DNA of 48,984 bases, from NCBI GenBank assembly GCA_944392135.1, contig CALXVQ010000005.1, positions 65,245 to 114,228 of the forward strand, given 5' to 3'. How positions within the stretch are numbered: the stretch's first letter is position 1; the number at the start of each line of letters is the position of its first letter. Source of the DNA: an uncultured Rickettsiales bacterium (GTDB taxonomy: Bacteria > Pseudomonadota > Alphaproteobacteria > Rickettsiales > UBA1997). Shown here one piece after another: positions 9,848 to 19,822 of this stretch. The notes beneath the pieces were generated by a model. It did no database searches and was not told where the DNA came from. It saw only the letters and a list, made by a program, of their open reading frames with translations. The position numbers and the translations under genes were made by a program.

Positions 9848-10162
9848 TTACCTATATTTAGATTATATAAATAAAATAAATATTTTTAATTTAAATAATA
9901 ACAAAATATTAAAAGAAAAGAAAAAGAATTCCATGAATGATTAATTGTACCCCATACTGAGATTGCCACGGCTTTTTCAAAGCCTCGCAATGACGGCGTG
10001 GGGGTACTGTCATTGCAAGGAGTGAAACGACGAAGCAATCCACAAACCACAAAAAGTTAATGCAAAAACAAAAAAACAAAAGAATTCACTAGTATTTATA
10101 AAAAGAATTTATCAGCATTTGCCCTTTTGTCATTACAAACAAAAAAGCAATATATAAACCAT
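9848..10162. repeat. intergenic stretch with two small palindromic repeats
   Basis: This gene-free stretch of about 315 bp holds two members of the palindromic family found elsewhere in the window. One is at 9961-9994 (inner core GGCTTTTTCAAAGCC). The other is at 10009-10042 (GAGTGAAACGACGAAG core, in the opposite orientation). The spacer sequences AAAAAGTTAATGCAAAAAC and AAAAGAATTC also recur in the large arrays. No gene is seen here. Confidence 0.85.
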
Positions 10163-10190
10163 AAAAGCCCATCAAGAATAATGAGCTTTT
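10163..10190 (-). terminator. probable bidirectional terminator after the PMI cupin gene
   Basis: An arm AAAAGCCCAT pairs with ATGAGCTTTT with one mismatch, over an 8-nt loop. On the minus strand the stem ends in a T-run, 23 bp after the stop of the 10213-10557 gene. Confidence 0.6.
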
Positions 10191-10212
10191 AATATACTTA
10201 TAAAAATATTAA

Positions 10213-10557
10213 TTATACCCTACCATAAATATCTTCATATCTAACAATATCATCTTCACCAAGATAATCACCATTTTGTACTTCTATAAATACAACTTTT
10301 TCATTTGTAAAATTAGACATTCTATGTTTTTCTTGAACTGGAATATAAACAGAATCGTCTTTTTTTACTTTTATCTCCTTTGAACCTAATGTAACAACAC
10401 CTTCACCTTCTACAATAACCCAATGTTCTGATCTTTTGTTGTGCGATTGCAATGACAATTGAGAATTAGGATAAACTACAATTCTTTTTACTTGATATGT
10501 AGCTTCTCTTAAAATTGTTTGATAAGTACCCCAAGGTCTTTCTACTATTTCTTCCAT
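10213..10557 (-). CDS. type II mannose-6-phosphate isomerase cupin domain, stand-alone
   Basis: The 114 residues form one cupin. RPWGTYQTI is the start typical of the phosphomannose isomerase type II domain. It is followed by metal-binding positions in SLQSHNKRSEHWVIVEGEG (His, His and Glu) and a C-terminal cupin motif, IPVQEKHRMSN. In most bacteria this domain is fused to the C-terminus of ManC, catalysing fructose-6-P to mannose-6-P. Here it is a separate gene, and a ManC-type nucleotidyltransferase lacking it is encoded at 39103-40182. The two probably supply GDP-mannose together for surface polysaccharide. It is preceded by rpoD on the same strand, about 100 bp away. Confidence 0.88.
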   Translation of the reverse strand: MEEIVERPWGTYQTILREATYQVKRIVVYPNSQLSLQSHNKRSEHWVIVEGEGVVTLGSKEIKVKKDDSVYIPVQEKHRMSNFTNEKVVFIEVQNGDYLGEDDIVRYEDIYGRV

Positions 10558-10626
10558 ATTAACTCCATTAATTATTTAATAAATTAAAAACATAACATAT
10601 TTAATAAAATATTTTAAAAGTAGAAT

Positions 10627-10649
10627 TATGCGACTAAAATAGTTGCATA
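10627..10649 (-). terminator. possible terminator hairpin downstream of rpoD
   Basis: TATGCGACT pairs with AGTTGCATA (one G-U in RNA) over a 5-nt loop, beginning 5 bp after the rpoD stop. The following sequence on the minus strand is only moderately T-rich, so termination may be weak. Confidence 0.4.
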
Positions 10650-10654
10650 TATTA

Positions 10655-12712
10655 TTAATTTTCTTCTAAAAATATTTTTAACTTTGCAGCTCTTTTTGGA
10701 TGCTTTAACTTCCTTAAAGCTTTTGCCTCAATTTGTCTAATTCTTTCTCTTGTAACAGAAAATTGTTTTCCAACATCTTCAAGTGTATTATCACTTTCCA
10801 TGCCTATACCAAATCTCATTCTTAAAACCCTTTCTTCTCTTGACGATAAACCAGACAATAAATTATTAGTAATTTCTTTTAAATTACTATACATTGTAGC
10901 TTTAAGTGGTGAAACTGCTGATTTATCTTCAATAAGCTCTCCAACCATACTTTCATCATCATCATTTCCAATAGGAGATTCTAAACTTACAGGATCCCTA
11001 GCTGTTCTTAAAACTTTTCTAACTTTTTCAACAGGAACTAAAAGTTTATCAGCTATTTCTTGTGCAGTAGGATTTCTACCTAATTCTTGTGTTAATTGTC
11101 TAGATGCCTTTGAAATCTTATTAATAGTTTCAACCATGTGAATAGGAACTCTAATTGTTCTAGATTGGTCTGCTATTGCTCTTGTAATACCTTGTCTAAT
11201 CCACCATGTTGCATAAGTTGAAAATTTATAACCCCTTTTGTATTCAAATTTATCAACAGCTCTCATTAAACCAATATTACCTTCTTGTATTAAATCTAAA
11301 AATTGTAAGCCCCTATTGGCATATTTTTTAGCAATAGATACAACAAGTCTAAGGTTAGCTTGTATCATATCTTTCTTTGCTTTTGTCTCTTCATCTTTTC
11401 CTTCGTATACATTTTTTATAAAAGTTTTGAAGTCAGTGATTTTTAAACCAACAACTTTTTCAACTTTTGACATTTTATTATATAAATCTTTTAATTCTTG
11501 TTCTTTGTTTTTGCATAATTCTTGCCATTGGCTTTCTTTTGAATTTAACATATCTTGATACCAATTTTCATTGTATTCAGGATATCCATAAATTTTTAAA
11601 AGATCTTTTTTGCTAATACCTTCTTCATCGCATAAATTTACTAATTCTTTCTCAATACTTTCAATTCTAGCTTTTGCTTTTTCAATTTCTTTTAATATTA
11701 ATTGAATTAAGCTATCATTTAAAGGAATATCAAGCATAATATTAATAAGTTTATTTTGCAACTCTTCTAATTTCTTATTATTTTTTAAATCAGAAATATT
11801 GTTGTTTTCTTTTATATTTGATAAAATAACTTTTACAACATCAACAGCTTGTTCTAAGACTTTCAATACCTTAGGCAACAAACTTCTTTCCATTGTTGAA
11901 AATGGTGTAATGCTTTCTTCATCATCTAACTCTTCTACATCGCTATCTAAATCTTTTGAATCATCTAAATCATCCACATCATCATAATCATCATAGTTGT
12001 CGCTATCGTCATCATCACTAAAAATAGAACTTATATCATTTGAATTAATAGATTCTAAATCATTTTCTTTATCAGCTTTTGAAATTGCTTCATCTAATTC
12101 ACTACTATATGTTTCATCAATTCTAATAATATCTCTTAATAGCATACTTCCATTAGATAAACCATTATACCAATCAATTATATATCTCATAACAAATGGT
12201 GCAGAATAAATATTTTGTAAAACCTTATTTCTTCCATTTTCAATTTTAATAGCAATATTTACTTCATCTTCTCTACTTAATAATGGAATATTACTCATTA
12301 ATCTAAGATAAGATTTTACAGGATCGTTTGTATGTCTACTAATAGTTTCTTCTTTTAAATCAACATTATGACTATCTTCGTTTTGATATATTTTATATTC
12401 TTCTGTACTATTAAGTAATTTAATATCTAATTCATCTAAAACAGAATACAATTCTTCTATTTTATCTATTTTGATTATACTATCTTTTAAAGTATTATTA
12501 ATTTCATCATAAAGTAAAAAACCTTTTTCTTTACCTAATAAAATTAATTTTTTAACTTTTGCATCTTTCAAAAAAGATTTGTTTTCTAAAACACTTTGAT
12601 CGATAAGACCATTTTTTAGAATTTTATTCACATTTTTTGAAGTATTTGATAATTTTTTATTAAGATTGTCATTATCTAAATTTTTGACACTTTTTTCTTT
12701 ATTATTAGTCAT
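10655..12712 (-). CDS. rpoD: primary sigma factor RpoD (sigma70)
   Basis: This is the housekeeping sigma factor that directs RNA polymerase to -35/-10 promoters. Region 1.2 ([21 protein letters not shown]) is near residue 130. Region 2 ([23 protein letters not shown], then [19 protein letters not shown]) begins near residue 455. Region 4 ([19 protein letters not shown]) is near residue 640. Between 1.2 and 2 lies a very acidic stretch of about 40 residues ([16 protein letters not shown]...), part of the non-conserved region. I chose the ATG at 12712 (685 residues); the open frame upstream begins only with TTG inside dnaG. It lies directly downstream of dnaG, as in the classical macromolecular synthesis operon but without rpsU. 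The consensus TTGACA/TATAAT promoter at 41573 is what this sigma should recognise. Confidence 0.95.
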   Translation of the reverse strand: MTNNKEKSVKNLDNDNLNKKLSNTSKNVNKILKNGLIDQSVLENKSFLKDAKVKKLILLGKEKGFLLYDEINNTLKDSIIKIDKIEELYSVLDELDIKLLNSTEEYKIYQNEDSHNVDLKEETISRHTNDPVKSYLRLMSNIPLLSREDEVNIAIKIENGRNKVLQNIYSAPFVMRYIIDWYNGLSNGSMLLRDIIRIDETYSSELDEAISKADKENDLESINSNDISSIFSDDDDSDNYDDYDDVDDLDDSKDLDSDVEELDDEESITPFSTMERSLLPKVLKVLEQAVDVVKVILSNIKENNNISDLKNNKKLEELQNKLINIMLDIPLNDSLIQLILKEIEKAKARIESIEKELVNLCDEEGISKKDLLKIYGYPEYNENWYQDMLNSKESQWQELCKNKEQELKDLYNKMSKVEKVVGLKITDFKTFIKNVYEGKDEETKAKKDMIQANLRLVVSIAKKYANRGLQFLDLIQEGNIGLMRAVDKFEYKRGYKFSTYATWWIRQGITRAIADQSRTIRVPIHMVETINKISKASRQLTQELGRNPTAQEIADKLLVPVEKVRKVLRTARDPVSLESPIGNDDDESMVGELIEDKSAVSPLKATMYSNLKEITNNLLSGLSSREERVLRMRFGIGMESDNTLEDVGKQFSVTRERIRQIEAKALRKLKHPKRAAKLKIFLEEN

Positions 12713-12737
12713 TTTTTTTAATAAATTATTAACCCCT

Positions 12738-14555
12738 TTAAACAAAATTACTGTCAGCAAGAATTTTACTAATTCTATTTTTAAGATTTAGTAATTCCTC
12801 ATTAAGTTTTTTTGTTTTTACAATATCGCCTATTTCAGATGCTTCTTTTAAATCAAACTCCACTAACATTACTTCTTTTTCTAGCAACAGTATAATAATC
12901 ATTTTAAGACACTTGTCTTCTGTTAAGCTACCAATATAGGAGTTATTAAAAAAAATATCACTGCTATTAATATAGGTATCTAAATCATTTTTTACAAGTA
13001 AATTTTTTATTTTTTTTTGAAAATTAGCCATATCCGTATTCTCAAAATTCTCTTCAATTAATTGAATAATAAAGCTACATTTGTCATTTAAAAAATTTAC
13101 AGAAAACATATCAATTTTATATTTTTCAAAAAGTTTTTTTATAATATTTGGAAAATAAATCAATAAAATGCAAATCTTTTTTTCTATTTTTTCCATTAAA
13201 TCTATATTGATTTTACTTTTTAAATCTATTAATGTTTCATTTGTAATTTTATTTTTATTATTCTTATTTGATATTCTATTTAATTTCCATAATTTATTTC
13301 TATAAAATTGTTCAAAATGACTTCTTAATTTTAAATCTTTTATTGTATCTAATATCTTAAAAATATTATTCTCTAATTCTGCTTTTTTCTCTGGTATAAT
13401 TTCTTCTTTTTCATCAATACCTAAATTTTTCAATTCATTAAACCACAAATAATCAGAAAGTGATATTGCATTTTTCAATAAATTATCAAATTCAGTTTTT
13501 CCATATTTTTTTATAAAATCATCTGGATCAATATTTTTTGGCAAAAATACAAACTTAATATTTTTACCAATTTTTATTAAAGGTAAGACTAATTTTGATA
13601 ATCTAATAGATGCCTTTTGCCCCGCAGAATCACCATCTAAACAAACAAAAATATTGTTTGTTGTTTTCCATAGTTCTTGTATTTGATTTTCAGTAATTCC
13701 AGTTCCCATAGGAGCAACAACATTTTCAACACCATTTATAAATAATGAAATTGCATCCATATTTCCTTCAACTAAAATAGCATAATCTTCACTAAAAATT
13801 GTTTTTCTTGCAAAAAAATAATTAAATAAAGTATAACCTTTTTTATAAATTTTTGTTTCTGGTGAATTCATATATTTAGGCATACCATCATCTAAAATTC
13901 TACCTGTAAAAGCTACAACTTTTCCTTTTTTATCAATAACCGGAAACATTAATCTATTTCTAAATTTATCATAATAGGTACCCCTATCACTTTTTGCTAT
14001 AACTCCACTTTTTTCAATAATCTTTTCATTATAACCTAAACTTTTTAAATGATTTAGAAGAGCTGAATAATCATTCATTGCATAACCTAATCTAAATTGT
14101 TTTATATGATTTATTTTTAAGCCTCTTTTTTCAGCATAAATCAAAGCCGGTTTTCCATAAAATTCAAATAAATTTTTTTCAAAAAATTTACAAGATTCTT
14201 CGTTAATTTTATAAATTAAATCTATTTCATCAATTTCTTCTTTTTTTTCTATTTTTTTCTTTTCTATTTTTGGTAATGGTATACCATATAGATTAGCAAT
14301 ATATTCAACAGCTTCTTTGAAATTTAACCTTTCCATTTCCATAACAAAAGTAAAAATATTTCCACTTTTTCCACAACCAAAACAATGATAAATACCTTTT
14401 ATATCACTAACAGAAAAAGATGGTGTTTTTTCATGATGAAATGGACAACAAGCTACAAAATCCCTACCCCTTTTTTTAAGGGTTATTTTTCTGCCTATTA
14501 AATCAGAGAGTTGAACTGTACTTTCCAACTCTTTTATAAATGATTCAGGATACAT
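12738..14555 (-). CDS. dnaG: DNA primase DnaG
   Basis: DnaG makes RNA primers for replication at the fork, with the DnaB helicase. The CHC2 zinc finger is at residues 37-61 (CPFH ... YHCFGCG). The DnaG catalytic core follows, with [17 protein letters not shown]. The TOPRIM domain has [14 protein letters not shown] near residue 255 and [10 protein letters not shown] near 305. The C-terminal helicase-binding part is Lys/Asn-rich and poorly conserved. The length of 605 residues is normal. The stop codon lies 25 bp before the rpoD start, so the two are probably co-transcribed. Confidence 0.97.
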   Translation of the reverse strand: MYPESFIKELESTVQLSDLIGRKITLKKRGRDFVACCPFHHEKTPSFSVSDIKGIYHCFGCGKSGNIFTFVMEMERLNFKEAVEYIANLYGIPLPKIEKKKIEKKEEIDEIDLIYKINEESCKFFEKNLFEFYGKPALIYAEKRGLKINHIKQFRLGYAMNDYSALLNHLKSLGYNEKIIEKSGVIAKSDRGTYYDKFRNRLMFPVIDKKGKVVAFTGRILDDGMPKYMNSPETKIYKKGYTLFNYFFARKTIFSEDYAILVEGNMDAISLFINGVENVVAPMGTGITENQIQELWKTTNNIFVCLDGDSAGQKASIRLSKLVLPLIKIGKNIKFVFLPKNIDPDDFIKKYGKTEFDNLLKNAISLSDYLWFNELKNLGIDEKEEIIPEKKAELENNIFKILDTIKDLKLRSHFEQFYRNKLWKLNRISNKNNKNKITNETLIDLKSKINIDLMEKIEKKICILLIYFPNIIKKLFEKYKIDMFSVNFLNDKCSFIIQLIEENFENTDMANFQKKIKNLLVKNDLDTYINSSDIFFNNSYIGSLTEDKCLKMIIILLLEKEVMLVEFDLKEASEIGDIVKTKKLNEELLNLKNRISKILADSNFV

Positions 14556-14678
14556 AATATATTTTTTATTACATTAAAAAAATAAAAAAAATTATAAAAA
14601 AATCAAGTATTATTAAAAAAACTTGAATAATTAAAATATAGCTTTATTCTTATTGTAGTTATAATTGTTTTTAAAAAA

Positions 14679-15290
14679 ATGAAAAAAATATTTACATTAT
14701 TTTTATTGATTATTTTTAACATCTCTTGTGCTCCAACTATAAAAACTGAAAGAATTTCCCTTGAAGAATCCGATGAATTAGCTTCGAATATTACTGACGA
14801 ATGGGTTATGACCGATACAGAAATAGCAGTAAAAGAGACTATTAAACAAATAAATAACAATAAAAGCTTTCAAAAATATCTTTCTAATTTAGGAAGACGA
14901 CCTAGAATATTTATTGCCGAAATGCAAAATGACACAACAGAACCATATTTTCCAATTGAAGATATTAACGATGAATTATTAAATGAATTTTCGCAATCAG
15001 GCAAATATATACTTATAGATGCCGATGCTAGACAAAAAATATTAGAAGAAATCACATATCAAAATGATGGTATGGTAAAAGAAGAAGATATTAAGAAAAT
15101 AGGAAAAACATCTGGTGCAGATCTTATGATTTTTGGAAATGTTAGATTAAATCAAAAAACATTTTTAGGAAAAACCATAAAAGATTATTCTGTAAATATT
15201 AGAATTACTGATATTGAATCTGGTGAAGAAGTTGCTAGAACCAGATATAAATTGAATAAATATTCACAAAGAAGTAAGGTGGCTTGGTAG
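14679..15290 (+). CDS. lpoB: LpoB-like lipoprotein, penicillin-binding protein activator
   Basis: A lipoprotein signal sequence (MKKIFTLFLLIIFNISC) has its lipobox Cys at residue 17. The rest fits the LpoB/PBP-activator fold: RPRIFIAEMQNDTTEPY, the helix LLNEFSQSGKYILIDADARQKILEE, then GADLMIFGNVRLNQ and a strand ending in EEVARTRYKL. LpoB is anchored in the outer membrane and activates the bifunctional synthase PBP1b in enterics; the partner here is not visible. It starts a run of four closely packed plus-strand genes ending in cca. Confidence 0.8.
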   Translation: MKKIFTLFLLIIFNISCAPTIKTERISLEESDELASNITDEWVMTDTEIAVKETIKQINNNKSFQKYLSNLGRRPRIFIAEMQNDTTEPYFPIEDINDELLNEFSQSGKYILIDADARQKILEEITYQNDGMVKEEDIKKIGKTSGADLMIFGNVRLNQKTFLGKTIKDYSVNIRITDIESGEEVARTRYKLNKYSQRSKVAW

Positions 15291-15293
15291 TAT

Positions 15294-15905
15294 ATGAAAA
15301 CTAAATTTATATTATTCTTTTTATTAAGTTTATTTTTTGGTGCATTAGTATCAAAACAAAGTGAATTAATTAAAATACCAAAAGAAGAAAGACAATTAAT
15401 TCAAGCTCCAGAAGAAATTTTATCTGGCAGAGTTGCAGAAGTTATAGATGGTGATAGTTTTGTATTTGAGAGCGGTAATATTATTAGATTATTTGGTATT
15501 GATTCCCCAGAATTATCACAAACTTGTATATTGACAACAGAAGTAAAAGATAAAGAAACAGAAGAAATTACAATAAAAGAAGACATTATTAATTGTGGTC
15601 TAGATGCAAAACTTAAATTATCAAATTTAGTTAAAAATATAGAAGTCAAATGCTATATTAAAGGAAAAGATGCCTATGATAGGTTTGTTGGTGATTGTGG
15701 TTTTAAAAGATATAATAAAAGAACAAGAAGAACTGATAAAATTAATATTAATAAAGAAATGATTTTAAGTGGCAATGCTGTTGCCTTTACTCAAATTAGT
15801 GAAAAGTATGTAGAAGATGAAAATAGGGCAAAAGCAGAAAATAGAGGAATATGGACCACCACATTTGATATGCCATCAGTTTATAGAAAAAAGAATGAAA
15901 AATAA
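15294..15905 (+). CDS. secreted thermonuclease-family (SNase-like) protein
   Basis: A hydrophobic N-terminus (ILFFLLSLFFGALVS) is followed by a staphylococcal-nuclease-like fold: GRVAEVIDGDSFVFE, IIRLFGIDSPEL, then KGKDAYDRFVGDC and a C-terminal AFTQISEKYVEDENRAKAENRGIW. The DGDS and GIDSPE motifs hold the Ca-binding acidic residues, and R in IRLFGID and YDRFVG match the catalytic arginines. The family cleaves DNA and RNA; this one would act in the periplasm or outside the cell. It begins 3 bp after the lpoB-like stop. A pair of cysteines, in SQTCILTTE and INCGLD, could form a disulfide. Confidence 0.85.
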   Translation: MKTKFILFFLLSLFFGALVSKQSELIKIPKEERQLIQAPEEILSGRVAEVIDGDSFVFESGNIIRLFGIDSPELSQTCILTTEVKDKETEEITIKEDIINCGLDAKLKLSNLVKNIEVKCYIKGKDAYDRFVGDCGFKRYNKRTRRTDKININKEMILSGNAVAFTQISEKYVEDENRAKAENRGIWTTTFDMPSVYRKKNEK

Positions 15906-15921
15906 TAATAAAGGAGTAATT

Positions 15922-16086
15922 ATGGAAGGAAAACCTTTTTTAGTTTTAAGTGTAGTTTTAACATTACTAGCTTGTTTATATTTTTTCTTTTTCGGTTTTA
16001 GTCCTGATAGATTTACAAGATGGGGACAATATGCTGGTCTAGGTTTTGCTTTTTTAGTGGTTTTAGATAATTTCCTTAGATCGTAA
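15922..16086 (+). CDS. 54-residue two-helix membrane protein
   Basis: An ATG at 15922 has a good ribosome-binding site (AAGGAG, 15911-15916) 5 bp ahead. It gives 54 residues with two hydrophobic segments (FLVLSVVLTLLACLYFFFFGF and YAGLGFAFLVVLDNF) around a charged turn, SPDRFTRWGQ. A longer upstream reading of the same frame overlaps the nuclease gene and is probably not used. The stop overlaps the cca start (TAATG), indicating translational coupling. I do not recognise the family; the function is unknown. Confidence 0.75.
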   Translation: MEGKPFLVLSVVLTLLACLYFFFFGFSPDRFTRWGQYAGLGFAFLVVLDNFLRS

Positions 16087-17297
16087 TGAATAAAATTAAT
16101 TTTCCATATACAAAAGAATTATTAATTTTAAATAGTATTTTCAATAAAGAAAAAGATAAATACAATGATAATCTTAGAATTGTTGGTGGAGCAGTTAGAA
16201 ACTTTTTATTAAATAAAAAGATAAGTGATTTTGATCTCTCCACTACTTTTTTGCCACAAGAAACAATTAATATTTTACAAAAAAATAATATTAAGGCAAT
16301 CCCTACTGGCATTAAGTTCGGTACTATTACAGCTATTATAAATAATAAATCTTTTGAAATTACTTCCACAAGAGAAGATATTAAAACAGATGGAAGACAT
16401 GCAGAAGTAAAATTTACAAAAAGTTTTGAAATAGATTCAAAAAGAAGAGATTTTACTTTTAATGCATTATATTTAGATTTTAATAATAATTTATTTAATT
16501 ATCATAATGGTGTTGAGGATTTAAAAAAAGGAAAAGTAAAATTTATAGGAGATGCTGAAACAAGAATACAAGAAGATTATTTAAGAATATTAAGATTTTT
16601 TAGATTCTTTTGTTATTATGGTATTTTTTTGGATAATGAAGGTTTAAAATATTCTATAAAGTATAAGGATAAATTAAATCTAATTTCTGGTGAAAGAATT
16701 AAAACAGAAATGTTTAAAATATTAATATCTAATTATGCAATAAATACATTAAATAGAATGTATTTGTCTGGTATTTTAGAAATTATTACAAATATTAAAA
16801 AATTTGATTTTTTAAATCTTCAATATCTATATTCAATTAAACATTTTATAAATACAGAAATATCAGCAGAATTGGCTTTATCTTTACTTTTAAATAGTAT
16901 TGATGAATTAAATATTTTAAAAGATAAATGGAAATTATCAAAAAAAGAAAATACAAAAATATTTAATTTATTACAGCATAAGGATGATAATTTATATAAT
17001 GAAAAAAATATTAAAGAATTATTATTTATTTATGATAAAAATTTTATAAAAGAATTAATAGTTTTTAATACAATTTTAAAATGTAAAATCAATCCACAAA
17101 ATTATATTAATAATTTATTAATTTATCTAGATAAAACGAATATACCAATTTTTCCAATAAATGGAAATGACTTAGAAAATATTGGTATAAAAAACAAAAA
17201 AGATTATGGAAAAATTTTATTAGATTTAAAAAATGAATTTATAAAAAGCGATTTTAAATTAACAAAAGAAGAATTATTAAATAAAATAAAAATTTAA
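16086..17297 (+). CDS. cca: CCA-adding tRNA nucleotidyltransferase
   Basis: It adds or repairs the 3' CCA of tRNAs. The class II nucleotidyltransferase head is clear: RIVGGAVRNFLLNK, DFDLST (the catalytic Asp pair), then EITSTREDI and RRDFTFNALYLD, followed by the RNA-binding segment EDYLRILRFFRFF. At 403 residues the size is normal. The C-terminal half is Lys/Asn/Ile-rich with little recognisable sequence. The start overlaps the stop of the small membrane gene by one base. The tRNA-Leu at 37248 already encodes its CCA, so here the enzyme may act mainly in repair. Confidence 0.93.
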   Translation: MNKINFPYTKELLILNSIFNKEKDKYNDNLRIVGGAVRNFLLNKKISDFDLSTTFLPQETINILQKNNIKAIPTGIKFGTITAIINNKSFEITSTREDIKTDGRHAEVKFTKSFEIDSKRRDFTFNALYLDFNNNLFNYHNGVEDLKKGKVKFIGDAETRIQEDYLRILRFFRFFCYYGIFLDNEGLKYSIKYKDKLNLISGERIKTEMFKILISNYAINTLNRMYLSGILEIITNIKKFDFLNLQYLYSIKHFINTEISAELALSLLLNSIDELNILKDKWKLSKKENTKIFNLLQHKDDNLYNEKNIKELLFIYDKNFIKELIVFNTILKCKINPQNYINNLLIYLDKTNIPIFPINGNDLENIGIKNKKDYGKILLDLKNEFIKSDFKLTKEELLNKIKI

Positions 17298-17590
17298 TCT
17301 TTTTTGCTAATTTCTATAATTTTATTAATATCATCATTTTCTTGTACTTTATTTTTTCTTTCAAAACCACATTTTATACATTTATGTAAAATTACAAATT
17401 CACCATTTTTTTGTTGTATCTCAATAGGTTTCATTAAACCACCACAGGTACAAGATCTATCACCAGGGTTAATATCTACATGTTTAGAATATAAACAAAA
17501 AGGACAATGGTTAGTATAACCATTGCCTATAACACTTTTTCCACAATTTTCACAAATAAAATTTTCAACCTTTTTTGTAAATTTTTTCAT
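17294..17590 (-). CDS. RNHCP-domain zinc-ribbon protein
   Basis: The 98 residues have zinc-ribbon pairs: CENCGKS near residue 13, HCPFCLYSKHVD, CTCGG and HKCIKCGFERKNK. The sequence RxxHCPxCLxSxHxD matches the RNHCP domain. The biochemical role of the family is unknown; the ribbons suggest nucleic-acid or protein binding. Its stop overlaps the end of cca by 4 bp (convergent), and it lies 14 bp downstream of prfA on the same strand, so it is probably co-transcribed with prfA. Confidence 0.85.
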   Translation of the reverse strand: MKKFTKKVENFICENCGKSVIGNGYTNHCPFCLYSKHVDINPGDRSCTCGGLMKPIEIQQKNGEFVILHKCIKCGFERKNKVQENDDINKIIEISKKD

Positions 17591-17604
17591 AGAAAAATAA
17601 AAAT

Positions 17605-18678
17605 TTATTCATTATTTTCAGCTAATTTTTTAGCCTCTTCATCACTAATTAAGGCATCAATAATTTCATCTAAATCACCTTCATTTACAACTTGTTCTAA
17701 TTTATATAAAGTCAAGTTTATTCTATGATCAGTAATTCTTCCTTGTGGGTAATTATATGTTCTAATTTTCTCTGATCTATCACCACTACCTATTTGTTCT
17801 TTTCTGTTTTCAGCTCTTTCTGCATTTTTCTTATTTCTTTCCATTTCGTACAATTTTGCACGAAGAATCTTCATTGCCTTATCCATATTCTTGTGTTGCG
17901 ATCTTTCATCTTGTTGTTGTACGACAATTCCCGTTGGCAAGTGAGTAATTCTAACAGCACTATCAGTAGTGTTAACACCTTGTCCACCTGGACCACTAGC
18001 TCTACAAATATCAATTCTTAAATCTTTATCTTCAATTTTAATATCAACCTCTTCTGCTTCTGGTAAAACAGCAACAGTTGCAGCAGAGGTATGTACCCTA
18101 CCCTTTTGTTCTGTTTCTGGAACCCTTTGCACTCTATGTCCTCCAGACTCAAACTTTAATCTTTTGAATACATTTTGCCCTTTTATAGATATTGTGGCTT
18201 CCTTAACACCACCTAAATCACTTTCATTAATATCCATAACTTCAAACTTCCAACCATTTCTTTCAGCATACTTTTGATACATTTTAAATAAAACACCACC
18301 AAATAAGGATGCTTCTTCACCACCTGTTCCTGCTCTAATTTCAAGAATAGCATTTTTTTCATCAGCTTCATCCTTAGGTAATAACAAAATTTCAACCTCT
18401 CTTTTTAATACTGGAATATTTTTCCTTAATTCACCAATTTCTTCTTCAACCATTTTCTTGGTTTCGGTATCAATATCTTCTTTAAGCATTTCTTCACAAT
18501 CCTCTAAACCTTTTTCAGCTTTTTGATATTCTACAATTTTTTCAACTATTGGTTCAAGATTTGAATGTTCCTTTGAATACTTAACAATTTCATCACCGCT
18601 TAAATCTGGTTGTAAAAGCTTCTTTCCTAAATCATCATATTTATTAACTAAATCATTTAATCTATCTGCAAAACTCAT
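17605..18678 (-). CDS. prfA: peptide chain release factor 1
   Basis: RF1 reads UAA and UAG and triggers peptide release. The GGQ loop is at about residues 231-233 ([14 protein letters not shown]). The recognition motif is in [18 protein letters not shown], where the PxT tripeptide is PET; RF2 would have SPF. The ATG at 18678 (MSFADRLN) gives 357 residues, normal for the family. A TTG two codons upstream is less likely. The N-terminal helical bundle is complete. It is divergent from rluD. Confidence 0.97.
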   Translation of the reverse strand: MSFADRLNDLVNKYDDLGKKLLQPDLSGDEIVKYSKEHSNLEPIVEKIVEYQKAEKGLEDCEEMLKEDIDTETKKMVEEEIGELRKNIPVLKREVEILLLPKDEADEKNAILEIRAGTGGEEASLFGGVLFKMYQKYAERNGWKFEVMDINESDLGGVKEATISIKGQNVFKRLKFESGGHRVQRVPETEQKGRVHTSAATVAVLPEAEEVDIKIEDKDLRIDICRASGPGGQGVNTTDSAVRITHLPTGIVVQQQDERSQHKNMDKAMKILRAKLYEMERNKKNAERAENRKEQIGSGDRSEKIRTYNYPQGRITDHRINLTLYKLEQVVNEGDLDEIIDALISDEEAKKLAENNE

Positions 18679-18804
18679 TTTCAAAAATTATTTTTTATTA
18701 AACTAAATATTATAAGTACAAAAAATAAAATCAATATTAATAAACATATATTGACAATTAATTAAAAATATCATTATTATTTGAATAATAATAAATTTTT
18801 TTTT

Positions 18805-19794
18805 ATGAATAATAATATTATAAAAATTATAATAAATAAAGAGCAAGAAAAAAATAGAATTGATAAAATTCTAATGGAAAATAATATTATAAAAAATCTT
18901 AATATAACAAGGGGACAACTACAAAATATTATTAAAAATGGAAATTTAAAAAAGAATAATCAAACTTTTATAGATAATTCTTATAAAGCAAAAATAAATG
19001 ATAATTTTGAATTATTAATTCCTGAAATTAAAGAAAAAACATTAAAAGCAACAGAAATTCCACTTGATATAATTTATGAAGATGATGATTTAATAGTTAT
19101 AAATAAACAAGCTGGACTAACAACACACCCCGGAGCAGGCAATGAAGAAAATACACTAGCTAATGCTTTACTAAATCTTTATGGAAATGATTTATCAAAA
19201 ATTGGTGGCGATTTTAGACCAGGCATAGTTCATAGATTAGATAAAGATACTAGTGGCTTAATGGTTGTTGCAAAAAATGATAAAGCACATTTATCTTTAA
19301 CACAACAATTACAAGAAAGAGTTTTAAAAAGAACATATATTGCTTTTTTATGGGGAGTTATTAGTCCTAAAAATGGCGAAATTGAAGCTTATATGGAAAG
19401 AAGTAAAACAAATAGATTAAAAATGGAAATAGTAAATGACACAAATGCTAGATACTCCTTAACACATTATAAAACCCTTGAAACATTTTTAGACAATTCA
19501 ATATCAGCGGTAGAATTTAATTTAGATACAGGCCGAACTCATCAAATAAGATTACATGCAAGTTATATTAAACATCCATTGATTGGTGATTCAATATATG
19601 GTGGAAAATCTAGACATTTAAAAAAAGATTATGGTGATGAAATTAAAAATTTAGTTGATAACTTTCATCGACAAGCCTTACATTCTTATAAAATAAAATT
19701 TATTCAGCCAACAACAAATGAATTAAAATCATTTAAAATACCATTGCCACAAGATATGCAAGAATTATATGACAAAATTAAAAAAGACTCTTAA
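18805..19794 (+). CDS. rluD: RluD-type 23S rRNA pseudouridine synthase
   Basis: It converts specific uridines in rRNA to pseudouridine. An N-terminal S4 RNA-binding domain (NRIDKILMENN ... TRGQLQNIIKNGNL) is followed by the synthase core: DDLIVINKQAGLTTHPG, then PGIVHRLDKDTSGLMVVAK with the catalytic Asp in RLDKDTSG, and later TGRTHQIRLHASYIKHPLIGD. I took the ATG at 18805 (329 residues) over an upstream TTG. RluD (positions 1911/1915/1917) is more likely than RluC because of the overall layout, but RluC is possible. The stop codon sits inside a terminator palindrome. Confidence 0.9.
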   Translation: MNNNIIKIIINKEQEKNRIDKILMENNIIKNLNITRGQLQNIIKNGNLKKNNQTFIDNSYKAKINDNFELLIPEIKEKTLKATEIPLDIIYEDDDLIVINKQAGLTTHPGAGNEENTLANALLNLYGNDLSKIGGDFRPGIVHRLDKDTSGLMVVAKNDKAHLSLTQQLQERVLKRTYIAFLWGVISPKNGEIEAYMERSKTNRLKMEIVNDTNARYSLTHYKTLETFLDNSISAVEFNLDTGRTHQIRLHASYIKHPLIGDSIYGGKSRHLKKDYGDEIKNLVDNFHRQALHSYKIKFIQPTTNELKSFKIPLPQDMQELYDKIKKDS

Positions 19795-19808
19795 TTAAGA
19801 GTCTTTTA
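19781..19808. terminator. bidirectional terminator between rluD and ugd
   Basis: A perfect palindrome, AAAAGACTCTTAATTAAGAGTCTTTT, has A/T runs on both sides, so it can stop transcription from both convergent genes. It contains the rluD stop codon and lies 15 bp past the ugd stop. Confidence 0.9.
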
Positions 19809-19822
19809 ATATTTAATTATAT

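Noticed and set aside
12713..12760. Extended rpoD start upstream of the ATG at 12712
   Set aside because: It would begin with TTG inside dnaG and add residues unlike any sigma factor N-terminus.
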